Below, one piece after another: positions 43,939-52,530 of a DNA stretch of 52,566 bases. The notes beneath the pieces were generated by a model. That model saw nothing but the letters and a program-made list of their open reading frames with translations, made no database searches and had not been told where the DNA came from. How positions within the stretch are numbered: the stretch's first letter is position 1; the number at the start of each line of letters is the position of its first letter. Source of the DNA: Deltaproteobacteria bacterium (lineage in GTDB: Bacteria > Desulfobacterota > Desulfobacteria > Desulfobacterales > QNYZ01); NCBI GenBank assembly GCA_003973265.1, contig QNYZ01000078.1, forward strand, positions 1-52,566. The letters are read 5' to 3'. A program made the translations under genes and the position numbers.

Positions 43939-45099
43939 ATGAATAAAATAATTCAATACATCCGTACTGTTGCCATGAGCGAGGACGTCCCGCCGGCCGC
44001 TTTTCGGCCGGACCTGTCGGTGCTTTCCGGCATATCGGTCATGTATGGCGGCGTTCAGAAAATTCGGAGTGACCTCTACCTGAAAAAGTGGTGGCCGGCG
44101 GCCCGGCTCTCCTGCGGGGTGATTTCCATCGGTAACCTGGCCGCCGGTGGCACCGGGAAAACGCCCATGACGGATTATGTGGCCAGGCAGTGCAGCCGGC
44201 TGGGATACAAAACGGCCGTGTTAAGCCGGGGGTATCGGGGGCAGGCCGAGCGTCACGGGGGGGTTGTCAGTGACGGGCAGAGGGTATTGATGACGCCTGA
44301 CGCTGCCGGAGATGAGCCGCTTATGCTGGCCGCCTCACTTCCCGGTATTCCCGTTATCGTGGGGCGGGACCGGTTCCGGTCCGGACAGCTGGCCATTGAC
44401 CGGTTCGGGGCGGAGATTGTTATTCTGGATGACGGGTTTCAGCACCTTCAGCTGGAAAGGGACCTTGATCTTCTGCTTCTCGACGGGGGGCGGCCCTTCG
44501 GAAATGGCCATCTGCTCCCGCGGGGTGTTTTGAGGGAACCCCCTTCGGCCATTTCGCGGGCGGATGCCGTGGTGCTGACGCGGACCGGTCTAACGAAAAA
44601 TTCGGGAGAATTAACCGGTACCGATAACCACTGCTTTTCGGGGAAACCGGTATTTCGATGCGACCATCAACCGCGCGTTGCAGGGGTGCTTGCGGCCGGC
44701 CAGGTTCCCGGGCCGTTTGGTCAGAACCGGCCGGGCGCACCTTCCGGCGCGGATATACTGGTTCGGCGGCGGGTCTTTGCTTTTTCGGGGATTGCGCGAA
44801 ACGACTCGTTTCTCGACAGCATTGGCCGGCTGGGCGGTCATACCGTGGGCCATCAGGGTTTTTCCGATCACTTTTCCTATAACCCCGCCGATCTTGCCGA
44901 TCTCGGCCATACCGCCGTGCGGTTAAATGCCGACTGCATGGTGACAACCGCCAAGGATTATGTGCGGATTGCCGGTATGCGGCCCCTGCCGCTGGACCTG
45001 GTGGTGGTGACGGTGGAGATGAATTTCAGGACAGGGCGCTTTGATGAATTTTTGTCCGGCCAGCTGGCACGGATCGCCTCTTGTGTAAATCGGATCTGA
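43939..45099 (+). CDS. lpxK: Tetraacyldisaccharide 4'-kinase
   Basis: 386 residues from ATG 43939; a TTG at 43918 that overlaps the lptG stop is an alternative. P-loop kinase with Walker A GNLAAGGTGKTPM after a membrane-associated N-terminus, the LSRGYRG motif, and the IVILDDGFQHLQLERDLD catalytic stretch. Phosphorylates the 4' position of the lipid A disaccharide. Slightly longer than the usual 310-340, with an N-terminal extension and an insert near 240-265. Last plus-strand gene of the envelope run; converges with hldE across 17 bases. Confidence 0.92.
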   Translation: MNKIIQYIRTVAMSEDVPPAAFRPDLSVLSGISVMYGGVQKIRSDLYLKKWWPAARLSCGVISIGNLAAGGTGKTPMTDYVARQCSRLGYKTAVLSRGYRGQAERHGGVVSDGQRVLMTPDAAGDEPLMLAASLPGIPVIVGRDRFRSGQLAIDRFGAEIVILDDGFQHLQLERDLDLLLLDGGRPFGNGHLLPRGVLREPPSAISRADAVVLTRTGLTKNSGELTGTDNHCFSGKPVFRCDHQPRVAGVLAAGQVPGPFGQNRPGAPSGADILVRRRVFAFSGIARNDSFLDSIGRLGGHTVGHQGFSDHFSYNPADLADLGHTAVRLNADCMVTTAKDYVRIAGMRPLPLDLVVVTVEMNFRTGRFDEFLSGQLARIASCVNRI

Positions 45100-45116
45100 A
45101 AGAACCCGCCCGGTGT

Positions 45117-46553
45117 TTAAGACTTCATGTGGGCAATCGTCCGGGTCGTGCTTTTGCCCGCCACCAGGGGGACCAGGACGACCCGCCCGCCCCGATCTTC
45201 AACTTCCCTGCGGCCGACAACCGTATCGAGGGTATAGTCGCCCCCTTTCACCAGGATGTCGGGCTGCAATCGGCGAATAAGCGGCAACGGGGTGTCTTCA
45301 TCAAAGATAACGACGATATCCACAACGCGGATATTGGCCATGACCAGGGCACGTTCTTCCTCGGTCGTCACCGGCCGGCCGGGTCCCTTCAGCCGTTTCA
45401 CCGATGCATCCGAGTTTAGGGCGACCACCAGTTTGTTCCCTTCTCCGGCGGCGGTCTTGAGCAGCTTGATATGTCCCGCATGGAGGATATCAAAGCATCC
45501 GTTGGTAAAAACCACCTGCTCACCGGCATCCTGCCATTGACGGACCAGGTGCGCTGCTTCGTCAGCGGAAAATATTTTTTCGGCGGCCATGGCTTTTTCA
45601 TCCCAGTCGGCATGTTTAAGTTCAGCCCGGGAAATAGACTGGGTGCCCAGTTTTTCGACCACAACGCCGGCGGCGATATTGGCCAGGCGTGCGGCGTCGG
45701 TCATGGAAAGGCCCGACACGCGGGCGGCGGCAAACGTGGCGATCACGGTATCGCCGGCACCGGATACGTCCCAAATTTCCCGGGACCTGGCCGGAATATG
45801 GGTCTCGGTATCCTGGTTAATACAGGACATCCCCTCATGCCCCCGGGTAATAAGCAGGCTCTCCAGCGCCAGCTGTTCAATCAGCTGTCTTGCCTGCGCA
45901 ACGAGCGGTATGGCCGCGTTTTCGGGCCCGGGAAAAAGCTGGTTGAATTCCGACAGGTTGGGGGTAATACAGGTGCTTCCCCGGTAATGTTCCCAGTCGG
46001 TTCCCTTGGGGTCGACAAATACCGGGATATTTTCCTTACGGCAGCGGCCGATGATCTGAGGCGCCAGGTCGGTAAAAAAAATACCCTTGCGATAGTCGGA
46101 TAAAATCACGGCCCGCGCTTCCGGCAGATGGGCGGTAAAAGCGTCGAGCAATAATGACAGCGCCTCGTCCGATGGCGGTGCCGGCGATTCTTCGTCCATG
46201 CGGATCAGCTGCTGGCCCTGTCCGATCAGGCGTGTCTTCGTTGTCGTCGGCTGAGTATCCGTGCCGATCAGCGTATGCGGAACCGCTCTTTGCGTTAGCA
46301 ATGATGATAACTGCTTTCCCGAAGCATCGTTTCCCCGTACGCTGATGAGGACCGGTTGACAGGTCAGTCCCTGCAGGTTGAGGGCCACATTGGCTGCGCC
46401 GCCCGGACGCATGAATTTTTTTTCAACGTGCAGTATCGGCACCGGCGCTTCCGGTGAAATTCGCTCAACGCCGCCCCGGTAATAGATGTCCAGCATGACA
46501 TCGCCCAGGACGATTATTTTTAAATCAGAAAAATGGGGAAAAGAAGCGTTCAT
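45117..46553 (-). CDS. hldE: Bifunctional heptose kinase/adenylyltransferase HldE
   Basis: 478 residues. N-terminal PfkB/ribokinase domain (about 1-320; IIVLGDVMLDIYY, GGAANVALNL, DVSGAGDTVIATFAAA with the catalytic Asp), then a cytidylyltransferase-like domain (about 340-478; VVFTNGCFDILHAGHIKLL, VALNSDASVKRLKGPGRP). It phosphorylates heptose 7-phosphate at C-1 and adenylylates it toward ADP-heptose for the LPS core. Paired with gmhA; only one base separates them. Confidence 0.96.
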   Translation of the reverse strand: MNASFPHFSDLKIIVLGDVMLDIYYRGGVERISPEAPVPILHVEKKFMRPGGAANVALNLQGLTCQPVLISVRGNDASGKQLSSLLTQRAVPHTLIGTDTQPTTTKTRLIGQGQQLIRMDEESPAPPSDEALSLLLDAFTAHLPEARAVILSDYRKGIFFTDLAPQIIGRCRKENIPVFVDPKGTDWEHYRGSTCITPNLSEFNQLFPGPENAAIPLVAQARQLIEQLALESLLITRGHEGMSCINQDTETHIPARSREIWDVSGAGDTVIATFAAARVSGLSMTDAARLANIAAGVVVEKLGTQSISRAELKHADWDEKAMAAEKIFSADEAAHLVRQWQDAGEQVVFTNGCFDILHAGHIKLLKTAAGEGNKLVVALNSDASVKRLKGPGRPVTTEEERALVMANIRVVDIVVIFDEDTPLPLIRRLQPDILVKGGDYTLDTVVGRREVEDRGGRVVLVPLVAGKSTTRTIAHMKS

Positions 46554-46554
46554 T

Positions 46555-47121
46555 TCAACCTTTTGCTTCCAGGAGAGCCTGTTCGATCTGCCGTGCCCAT
46601 ACGTGGAGAATAAAAATATGGGCTTCCTGGATTCGCTGGGTACTTTCCGCCGGGATAATGATCGCCTGGTCGGCGGCGTCTTTCAGGCGGCCGCCGGTCC
46701 TGCCGGTCAGGCCCACGGTCACCAGGCCTTTTTCGTGTGCCGTCTCAATGGCTGCCACAATATTGTCCGAATGACCGGATGTGGACAGGCCGATGAGAAC
46801 GTCTTCGGGTTGGCCGAATGCTTCAACCTGCCGGGTAAAAATAACGTCGAAGCTGAAATCGTTGGCCATGGCCGTGAGAATAGACGTGTCCGTGGTCAGC
46901 GCCAGCGCTGCCTGGGCCGGCCGGGTTTTTTCCAGGCGGCAGACGATTTCAGCCGCAAAGTGCTGGGCATCCGCCGCTGATCCGCCGTTGCCGCAGATAA
47001 GAATCTTGTGCCCCCGGGCCAGGCCGTCCACGAGGCATCTCCCCACGGCTGAAATTTCTTTTCCCATTGAAGACAGTGCTTCAAAGCAGGCGGCATGCGC
47101 GATTAATTCCTGGTGAAACAT
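46555..47121 (-). CDS. gmhA: Sedoheptulose 7-phosphate isomerase GmhA
   Basis: 188 residues. SIS-domain isomerase with ILICGNGGSAADAQHFAAEIV, a phosphate loop LIGLSTSGHSDNIVAAI, and the family His/Glu active-site stretches. First committed step to ADP-heptose. First gene of the gmhA-hldE pair. AGGA lies nine bases before the ATG. GmhB phosphatase and HldD epimerase are not in the window. Confidence 0.95.
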   Translation of the reverse strand: MFHQELIAHAACFEALSSMGKEISAVGRCLVDGLARGHKILICGNGGSAADAQHFAAEIVCRLEKTRPAQAALALTTDTSILTAMANDFSFDVIFTRQVEAFGQPEDVLIGLSTSGHSDNIVAAIETAHEKGLVTVGLTGRTGGRLKDAADQAIIIPAESTQRIQEAHIFILHVWARQIEQALLEAKG

Positions 47122-47299
47122 CGGCGTTTCCTGAATCGGCGGTTAACAGTTGTTGTGGCCGGGCGCCTGCCCGAATACCGCAGCGTTTCATATCCGCAAA
47201 CGAAGGTAACATACCAGCGACATCCTGAAGATTCAAGCGGTATGTGGACGACCGGATGCGAGGCGCTGAATGGGAGAAAATGGCGGCTGCTGAATCTGC

Positions 47300-47329
47300 T
47301 TGAATTTTCAGGGGCGCGTGTGCTAAAAA
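47300..47329 (+). promoter_or_regulatory. Possible promoter of the Trm112-like to pgeF run
   Basis: TTGAAT (47300-47305), an 18-nt spacer and TAAAAA (47324-47329), about 60 nt before the ATG at 47388. The intergenic region 47122-47387 otherwise shows no gene; an open frame at 47113-47337 lacks a ribosome binding site and does not look like protein. Confidence 0.3.
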
Positions 47330-47387
47330 TAGAATAATTATTCAATCAAGCGGTGAATGATCTGACGCATACTTTTGGAGAAGATTT

Positions 47388-47558
47388 ATGGCGATTCGTC
47401 AAGACCTGCTGGATATTCTGGCCTGCCCCAAATGCAAGGGAGATATCCATTTAAATGATACCAAGGACGGCCTGGTCTGTGAACAATGCCGGCTGATTTA
47501 TGAAATCAGGGATGATATTCCCATCATGCTGATCGACGAAGCCAAACCGCTGTCTTGA
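47388..47558 (+). CDS. Trm112-like small zinc-binding protein
   Basis: 56 residues, ATG 47388 with GGAGAAG upstream. The pattern ILACPKCKGDI...LVCEQCRLIYEIRDDIPIML with two CxxC pairs (C13/C16, C31/C34) is that of the Trm112/UPF0434 (YcaR) family of small zinc ribbons; eukaryotic Trm112 activates methyltransferases. In Proteobacteria relatives often lie near lpxK, which fits the LPS genes just upstream. Role in bacteria not established. Confidence 0.85.
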   Translation: MAIRQDLLDILACPKCKGDIHLNDTKDGLVCEQCRLIYEIRDDIPIMLIDEAKPLS

Positions 47559-47583
47559 CCACGGCAAGTGATCACCTGCTTTC

Positions 47584-48147
47584 ATGAGCCATCCCCAACC
47601 GCCCGCATCCGCCAAATTAATCATCGGCCTGATCGTCAGGGAAAAGGGGCTGGTGCCGGAAGTCGCGGGCGAATTGATGCACGCTTTCGGTCGTGCGGAT
47701 ATGATCAGTCCCTGGTTTCCGTTTGGTTTTACCTCCTACTACCAGGCGGAAATGGGATCGCCTTTGTTCAGGCGGATGTTTGCTTTTGAAGCGTTGATCG
47801 AACAACCGGCCCTGGTTGACGTTAAACTGTTGACCAACGACATGGAAAGAAAGTGGTCGCACGATGGAAACCGCCGGATCAACCTGGATCCCGGCTATCT
47901 CCTGGCCGAACGGTTTGTGCTGGCAACCGGTAAAAATTATTCTCACCGGATCTACCTGGGGCAGGGGATTTACGCCGATTTAACCCTGGTTTATCAAAAA
48001 GGGGGATTCTGCAGCCTGCCGTGGACCTATCCGGGATATCGCCAGCCGGACATGCAGCGATTCCTGTTACAGGCCAGGTCCAAATACCGGCATGATCTCA
48101 AAGCCGGGACTGACATAAAACCTCACTGGAATCGGAGCCGGAACTGA
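47584..48147 (+). CDS. DUF4416 family protein
   Basis: 187 residues, cytosolic. It matches the DUF4416 pattern as I know it: an N-terminal KLIIGLIVRE, a FTSYYQAEMGSPLFRRMFAFE block, KLLTNDMERKW, and INLDPGYLLAERFVLATGKNYSHRIYLGQGIYADLTLVYQKG, ending in PWTYPGYR. Function unknown; the conserved acids and histidine suggest an enzyme or metal site. It overlaps yicC by one base, hinting at coupled translation. Confidence 0.88.
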   Translation: MSHPQPPASAKLIIGLIVREKGLVPEVAGELMHAFGRADMISPWFPFGFTSYYQAEMGSPLFRRMFAFEALIEQPALVDVKLLTNDMERKWSHDGNRRINLDPGYLLAERFVLATGKNYSHRIYLGQGIYADLTLVYQKGGFCSLPWTYPGYRQPDMQRFLLQARSKYRHDLKAGTDIKPHWNRSRN

Positions 48148-49040
48148 TGATTCAGAGCATGACTGCTTTTGCACGTGCGGAAATCGTTCAATCCCCTTAT
48201 ACCGTCCGGGTGGAAATCCGTTCGTTTAACAGCCGCCATCTGGATACGGCGGTTCATCTGCCCCAAAGTTATTTTTGGCTGGAAAGTGGGCTTCAGACCC
48301 TGGTAAAAGAAAAACTATGCCGCGGCCGGGTAGAGATACGGATTCAGATCGAAACCGGCGAAGAAAAACCTCCTGAGTTTATCGTCAATGAGGCCCTGGC
48401 GGCCGGGTATTACCAGGCCCTGGTGGACTTAAAGACGCAACTGGGCCTCAAAGGCGATATCACCCTGGATCATCTGACCCATATCGGCAACCTGATTCAA
48501 CCGGCGGAAACCGACGGGGACGATGCGGAAAATGACGAAAGCTGCCGGGAGGCGGTGGCGGCCTGCCTGTCAACGGCGCTTAGCGAACTGGTGGCCATGC
48601 GCCGGATCGAGGGGGAACGGCTGGCGGCGGATATCAACGCCCGGCTGACATTCATCGAGGAAAATCTGGAGCGGATTAAAGCGGCGTCCGAAGGCCTGCT
48701 GCCCGTTTACCAGGAACGGCTCAGGGAGCGGGTTTTGGCCCTTGCCGGTGAAGACGTCGTCATTGATCCCGATCGGCTGGCCCGGGAGGCGGCTTTTCTG
48801 GCCGATAAAAGCGATATCTCCGAAGAGACGGTCCGGGCCGCCAGTCATCTGGCCCATTTCAGGGAGCTGATGGCCGCCGATACGGCCGGGGGTCGAAAAC
48901 TGAATTTTCTGCTCCAGGAGCTGCATCGGGAGTTTAATACCATGGGCTCCAAAACAGGGAAAGCCGAGGTGGGGCATCTGATCGTCGACGCAAAATCCGA
49001 GATTGAGAAAATCCGGGAGCAGGTTCAGAACGTGGAATGA
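48147..49040 (+). CDS. yicC: YicC family endoribonuclease
   Basis: 297 residues, family length. N-terminal YicC domain (SMTAFARAEI..., RSFNSRHLDTAVHLP) and the C-terminal DUF1732 with the conserved LLQELHREFNTMGSKTGKAE stretch. E. coli YicC degrades the small RNA RyhB; the B. subtilis relative is YloC. Here it is followed by remA-like and gmk genes, the same order as yloC-remA-gmk in Bacillus. Confidence 0.93.
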   Translation: MIQSMTAFARAEIVQSPYTVRVEIRSFNSRHLDTAVHLPQSYFWLESGLQTLVKEKLCRGRVEIRIQIETGEEKPPEFIVNEALAAGYYQALVDLKTQLGLKGDITLDHLTHIGNLIQPAETDGDDAENDESCREAVAACLSTALSELVAMRRIEGERLAADINARLTFIEENLERIKAASEGLLPVYQERLRERVLALAGEDVVIDPDRLAREAAFLADKSDISEETVRAASHLAHFRELMAADTAGGRKLNFLLQELHREFNTMGSKTGKAEVGHLIVDAKSEIEKIREQVQNVE

Positions 49041-49070
49041 TGTCCACGGCAAAACCTGGATGTGATGGGG

Positions 49071-49087
49071 CCCTGCGGCTGGCAGGG
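49071..49087 (+). other. Hairpin between yicC and the remA-like gene
   Basis: CCCTGC (49071-49076), loop GGCTG, GCAGGG (49082-49087), no T-run after it. It may be an attenuator or RNA-stability element in the 99-nt gap. Confidence 0.35.
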
Positions 49088-49139
49088 GGGATGAACGGGG
49101 CACATTAGAATTTAATCTTTGGGAGGGGTGAACCAGGCG

Positions 49140-49394
49140 ATGGCTCGAAAACTGATTAACATTGGATTTGGAAACCGGATTCCGGCGCATCGGATCGTCG
49201 CCATTATTTCCCCGCACTCGGCACCGGTTAAACGGCTCAAGGATGAGGCCAGAAAAGAAGGGCGCCTGGTGGATGCCACCCACGGCCGGCGGACCCGGTC
49301 CGTGATTACCATGGACAGCCGTCATATTATATTATCTGCCGTCAATGCCGAAACGATTTCAAATCGGTATGATACGCTGGAAGATCCGGAGTAG
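49140..49394 (+). CDS. RemA/YlzA-like regulator (DUF370)
   Basis: 84 residues from ATG 49140 (in-frame GTG at 49128 possible; GGGAGGGG upstream). The sequence [32 protein letters not shown] is the DUF370 signature with the central Arg that binds DNA, followed by a basic [18 protein letters not shown]. RemA activates matrix genes in Bacillus subtilis; in Gram-negatives the role is not known. Located directly before gmk. Confidence 0.9.
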   Translation: MARKLINIGFGNRIPAHRIVAIISPHSAPVKRLKDEARKEGRLVDATHGRRTRSVITMDSRHIILSAVNAETISNRYDTLEDPE

Positions 49395-49400
49395 CCCGGC

Positions 49401-50012
49401 ATGGAAATCAGACGAAAAGATGCCCTGCAACCATCCGCCGGGCACCTGTTTATCCTCTCGGCGCCGTCGGGGGCCGGTAAGTCAACGCTTTGCCGGGCAT
49501 TGCTGGATCACTTTTCCGACCTGCAATATTCGGTTTCATACACCACGCGTTCCCCCCGTAAAGGCGAAAAAGAGGGCGTTGATTATCACTTTATCTCCCC
49601 GGCCAGATTCGAGGAGATGATCGCGCAGGGAAAATGGGCCGAGTGGGCCAGGGTTCATGGGAACTATTACGGTACATCCGGTGAAGATATCGAAAAACAT
49701 CTCAAGGCCGGGCGGGATGTCCTGCTCGATATTGACGTTCAGGGGGCGGCGCAGATCCTGAAACGGTATCCGGACGGCATATCTGTTTTTATCATGCCGC
49801 CGTCCATGGATGCCTTAAGAGCGCGTCTTGACAAACGGGGCACCGACAGCCGGGAAACCATTGAAAAAAGGCTGGCCGAGGCGGAAAATGAGATCCGGCA
49901 AAAAGATCGGTACCGGCATGTCATTGTTAATGACCGGCTGGAAAAGGCCATTGCCGGGCTTATTGATCTGGTTAACCGGTATCGTCATCCGCCTCAACCG
50001 GGTCAAGCATGA
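49401..50012 (+). CDS. gmk: Guanylate kinase
   Basis: 203 residues. P-loop LFILSAPSGAGKSTLC, the GMP-binding YTTRSPRKGEKEGVDYHF, and the lid region RGTDSRETIEKRL. Converts GMP to GDP for nucleotide pools. GGAG nine bases before ATG; its end overlaps rlmB by four bases. The rpoZ gene that often follows is absent here. Confidence 0.96.
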   Translation: MEIRRKDALQPSAGHLFILSAPSGAGKSTLCRALLDHFSDLQYSVSYTTRSPRKGEKEGVDYHFISPARFEEMIAQGKWAEWARVHGNYYGTSGEDIEKHLKAGRDVLLDIDVQGAAQILKRYPDGISVFIMPPSMDALRARLDKRGTDSRETIEKRLAEAENEIRQKDRYRHVIVNDRLEKAIAGLIDLVNRYRHPPQPGQA

Positions 50013-50752
50013 AATCCGCCCCCCTGATACTCTACGGTATTCATCCGGTCGAAGAGGCCCTTGCGGCCGGCAGACGGGAAATATTTCAGTTGTACGTATC
50101 TCCCCGGCCATCGAACCGGATCAAGCGGATCACGGCCCGGGCAGCAGCATCACGCGGCATCTCCGTCGATACCCTTTCCGCGGACCGGCTGCAGGCCCTT
50201 TCCGGGACGCCGTCCCACCAGGGGATTTGCGCCCGTGTCGGTGATTTTCCCTTTTCAGATATTGGCCCGCTGCTCTCACCGGCCGGGTCCGGGCTGGTAC
50301 TGGTGCTCGACGGCCTGCAGGACCCCCGCAATGTCGGTGCGCTGATCCGGACAGCGGTGTGCGCAGGCGTCGACGGCATTATCCTGCCCAAAAACCGGTC
50401 CGCAACGGTGACCCCGACGGTCGCCATGGCCTCTGCCGGGGCCGTCGAACACGTCCGCATGGTCCGGGTGACCAATATCAGTCGGACACTGAACCAGTTT
50501 AAATCTGCCGGTATGTGGGCTGTCGGCCTGGTCCCTTCTGTGGATCAGTCGATATTCGATGCCGATTTAAGCGGTCCCCTGGCCCTGGTCGTGGGAAGTG
50601 AAGAAAAGGGCGTGCGGCCCCTGGTTCAGAAAAACTGCGACTTTCTGGTATCAATTCCCCAACAGGGCCGGATCGACTCCCTCAACGTTTCCGTGGCCGG
50701 TGCCGTCGCCCTGTATGAAGCCTGCCGGCAGCGCCAAGTCGCCAGAGGCTGA
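50009..50752 (+). CDS. rlmB: 23S rRNA (guanosine-2'-O-)-methyltransferase RlmB
   Basis: 247 residues. N-terminal L30e-like RNA-binding domain (LILYGIHPVEEALAAGRREI), then the SPOUT knot with motif 1 LDGLQDPRNVGALIRTA, motif 2 LVVGSEEKGVRP and motif 3 SIPQQGRIDSLNVSVAGAVALYE. Modifies G2251 of 23S rRNA with S-adenosylmethionine. The SPOUT relative TrmH is the alternative; the N-terminal domain favours RlmB. Confidence 0.92.
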   Translation: MKSAPLILYGIHPVEEALAAGRREIFQLYVSPRPSNRIKRITARAAASRGISVDTLSADRLQALSGTPSHQGICARVGDFPFSDIGPLLSPAGSGLVLVLDGLQDPRNVGALIRTAVCAGVDGIILPKNRSATVTPTVAMASAGAVEHVRMVRVTNISRTLNQFKSAGMWAVGLVPSVDQSIFDADLSGPLALVVGSEEKGVRPLVQKNCDFLVSIPQQGRIDSLNVSVAGAVALYEACRQRQVARG

Positions 50753-50774
50753 GCCGGCCGATGATGGCAATGAC

Positions 50775-51593
50775 ATGCAATCTCTTTTTACATCTGTCAC
50801 CCGCTCATTTATGCGGGCGTTGTTTCCGCCCCGATGCTATGCATGCGGGGCATTTATCCGGGATCAGCCGGGAAGCGTAAACGTTCCATCGCCGGCCCCA
50901 TCGCCGGCCGGTCCGTTGGGAAAACTGCTGGCACCCTGTCTCTGCCGCTCGTGTATCGATCAATATTCCCCCGTGGAATCACCGATCTGTCCCTGCTGCG
51001 GAAAGATGTTTGCCGCTCGCAGCGACGCGGACCACTGGTGCGGCGAATGTCTGAAACACCGGCGGAAATACAGCCGGGCCCGATCGGCCGGTCTTTTCGA
51101 AGACCCGCTGTTAACACTGATTCATCGTCTGAAATATCACGGCCGGTCCGAACTGGCCGGACCGCTGGGGAAGCTGCTTTACCACGCGTATACCCGGCAC
51201 TGGGCTGACAGGCGGATCGACTGGATTGTTCCGGTGCCCCTGCATTCAAAAAAACGACGCCGGCGGGGGTTCAATCAGGCCCGCCTGCTGGTCGCCAGAT
51301 GGCCTGAATATCCTGCAGGAGGAAAAAAATCAGCCCCGGCGGAGATCCGGTCCGATCTGCTTTGCCGGGTTCGGTATACCGCGTCCCAGACCGGCCTGGG
51401 ACGACAGGAAAGAGAGCAGAACCTCAAGGGCGCCTTTGAACTCAAAGACGGGGCGGACCTTACGGGCCGTTCCATCCTGCTGATCGATGATGTGTTTACC
51501 ACCGGGTCCACGGTAACGGAATGTGCTAAGGTCCTGCGGGCCGGCGGTGCGGGGCGGGTCGATGTGTTGACGCTGGCAAGGGCGGGCGGATAG
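50775..51593 (+). CDS. ComF family phosphoribosyltransferase-like protein
   Basis: 272 residues from ATG 50775; the frame is open further upstream but overlaps rlmB. N-terminal zinc ribbon with CYAC, CRSC, CPCC and CGEC pairs (about 22-98), then a type I phosphoribosyltransferase domain with the PRPP loop ILLIDDVFTTGSTVTEC. ComF proteins act in DNA uptake in competent bacteria. The rest of the uptake machinery is not in the window. Confidence 0.88.
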   Translation: MQSLFTSVTRSFMRALFPPRCYACGAFIRDQPGSVNVPSPAPSPAGPLGKLLAPCLCRSCIDQYSPVESPICPCCGKMFAARSDADHWCGECLKHRRKYSRARSAGLFEDPLLTLIHRLKYHGRSELAGPLGKLLYHAYTRHWADRRIDWIVPVPLHSKKRRRRGFNQARLLVARWPEYPAGGKKSAPAEIRSDLLCRVRYTASQTGLGRQEREQNLKGAFELKDGADLTGRSILLIDDVFTTGSTVTECAKVLRAGGAGRVDVLTLARAGG

Positions 51594-51672
51594 ATTTAAT
51601 CCCAAGGCGCAAAGCGCAAAGATCAGCGGTTTATTATACCGGTGATCGAACGTATTTTGAGAGTGTGTCTCC

Positions 51673-52440
51673 ATGCATGAAGTGAAAAAAGACGGAATTT
51701 TGTTTCACCGGTTTGATCACCTGGGCCATTGTGACAGGCTCTGCCATGGTGTGTTCACCCGGCAGGGTGGCGTCAGTGCACCCCCGTTTGACAGCCTGAA
51801 CGTGGCCGATGGGCTGGGAGACGCCCCGGCGCATGTCCGGGAAAACCGGCAGCGGATATTGCGCGCAACGGGCGGTACCGATCTGATGTGGATGCGGCAG
51901 GTACACGGCACGCGGGTACATATTGCGGAAAAGGGCGCGGCAACCGGCACACCGGTTGCCGATGCGCTGATCACCGCCATACCCGGGCTGCTGCTCGTCG
52001 TCCAGGTGGCCGATTGCCAGCCGGTACTGCTTTACGATCCCCGGCGCCACATCGCCGCCGGTGTTCATTCCGGCTGGAAGGGGAGTGTGGCCAATATTCT
52101 CGGCCGGACCGTGGCAGGGATGATTTCAGAATTCGGGTGCCGGCCGGCCGATATCCTGGCCGGGATCGGCCCTTCCCTGGGGCCATGCTGTGCCGAGTTT
52201 CGTCACTATCAAACCGAGCTGCCGGAAGCCTTCCGATCGTATAAAGGTCCTCGCAGTCATTTTGATTTCTGGGCGATCAGTGTCGACCAGCTTTGCCGGG
52301 CCGGTTTACAAAAGGACAATATCGAGGTACAGAAAGTATGTACCCGGTGTCATGACGATCGTTATTTTTCCTATCGTGCCGAAAAAATCACGGGCAGGTT
52401 TGCCGCAGTCATCGGACTTTCACCGCCCCAACCCACCTAA
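51673..52440 (+). CDS. pgeF: Peptidoglycan editing factor PgeF (YfiH)
   Basis: 255 residues, the family length. Metal-site motifs MRQVHGTRV, VQVADCQPVLLYD and GVHSGWKGSVANIL carry the two His and one Cys of the zinc/copper site, with FDSLNVADGLGD at the N-terminus. The enzyme removes wrongly placed L-Ser from the muropeptide precursor in E. coli; older names call it a polyphenol oxidase or laccase. ATG 51673. The preceding gap (51594-51672) contains a tandem GCGCAAA pair and no gene. Confidence 0.92.
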   Translation: MHEVKKDGILFHRFDHLGHCDRLCHGVFTRQGGVSAPPFDSLNVADGLGDAPAHVRENRQRILRATGGTDLMWMRQVHGTRVHIAEKGAATGTPVADALITAIPGLLLVVQVADCQPVLLYDPRRHIAAGVHSGWKGSVANILGRTVAGMISEFGCRPADILAGIGPSLGPCCAEFRHYQTELPEAFRSYKGPRSHFDFWAISVDQLCRAGLQKDNIEVQKVCTRCHDDRYFSYRAEKITGRFAAVIGLSPPQPT

Positions 52441-52441
52441 C

Positions 52442-52530
52442 AAACCCAATAAACCCAATAAACCCAACAACCCAATAAACCCAATAAACCCAATGAACCC
52501 AACAAACCCAATAAACCCAACAAACCCAAT
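52442..52530. repeat. Telomere-like 9-nt tandem repeat
   Basis: Ten copies of a 9-nt unit, AAACCCAAT (variants AAACCCAAC, GAACCCAAC and one 8-nt copy at 52469-52476), begin two bases after the pgeF stop. Coding is unlikely. The last unit ends at 52530, followed by ordinary sequence to the window edge. Confidence 0.9.

Noticed and set aside
47113..47337. A 74-codon plus-strand frame between gmhA and the Trm112-like gene
   Set aside because: GTG start without ribosome binding site; amino-acid pattern not protein-like; overlaps the gmhA start.
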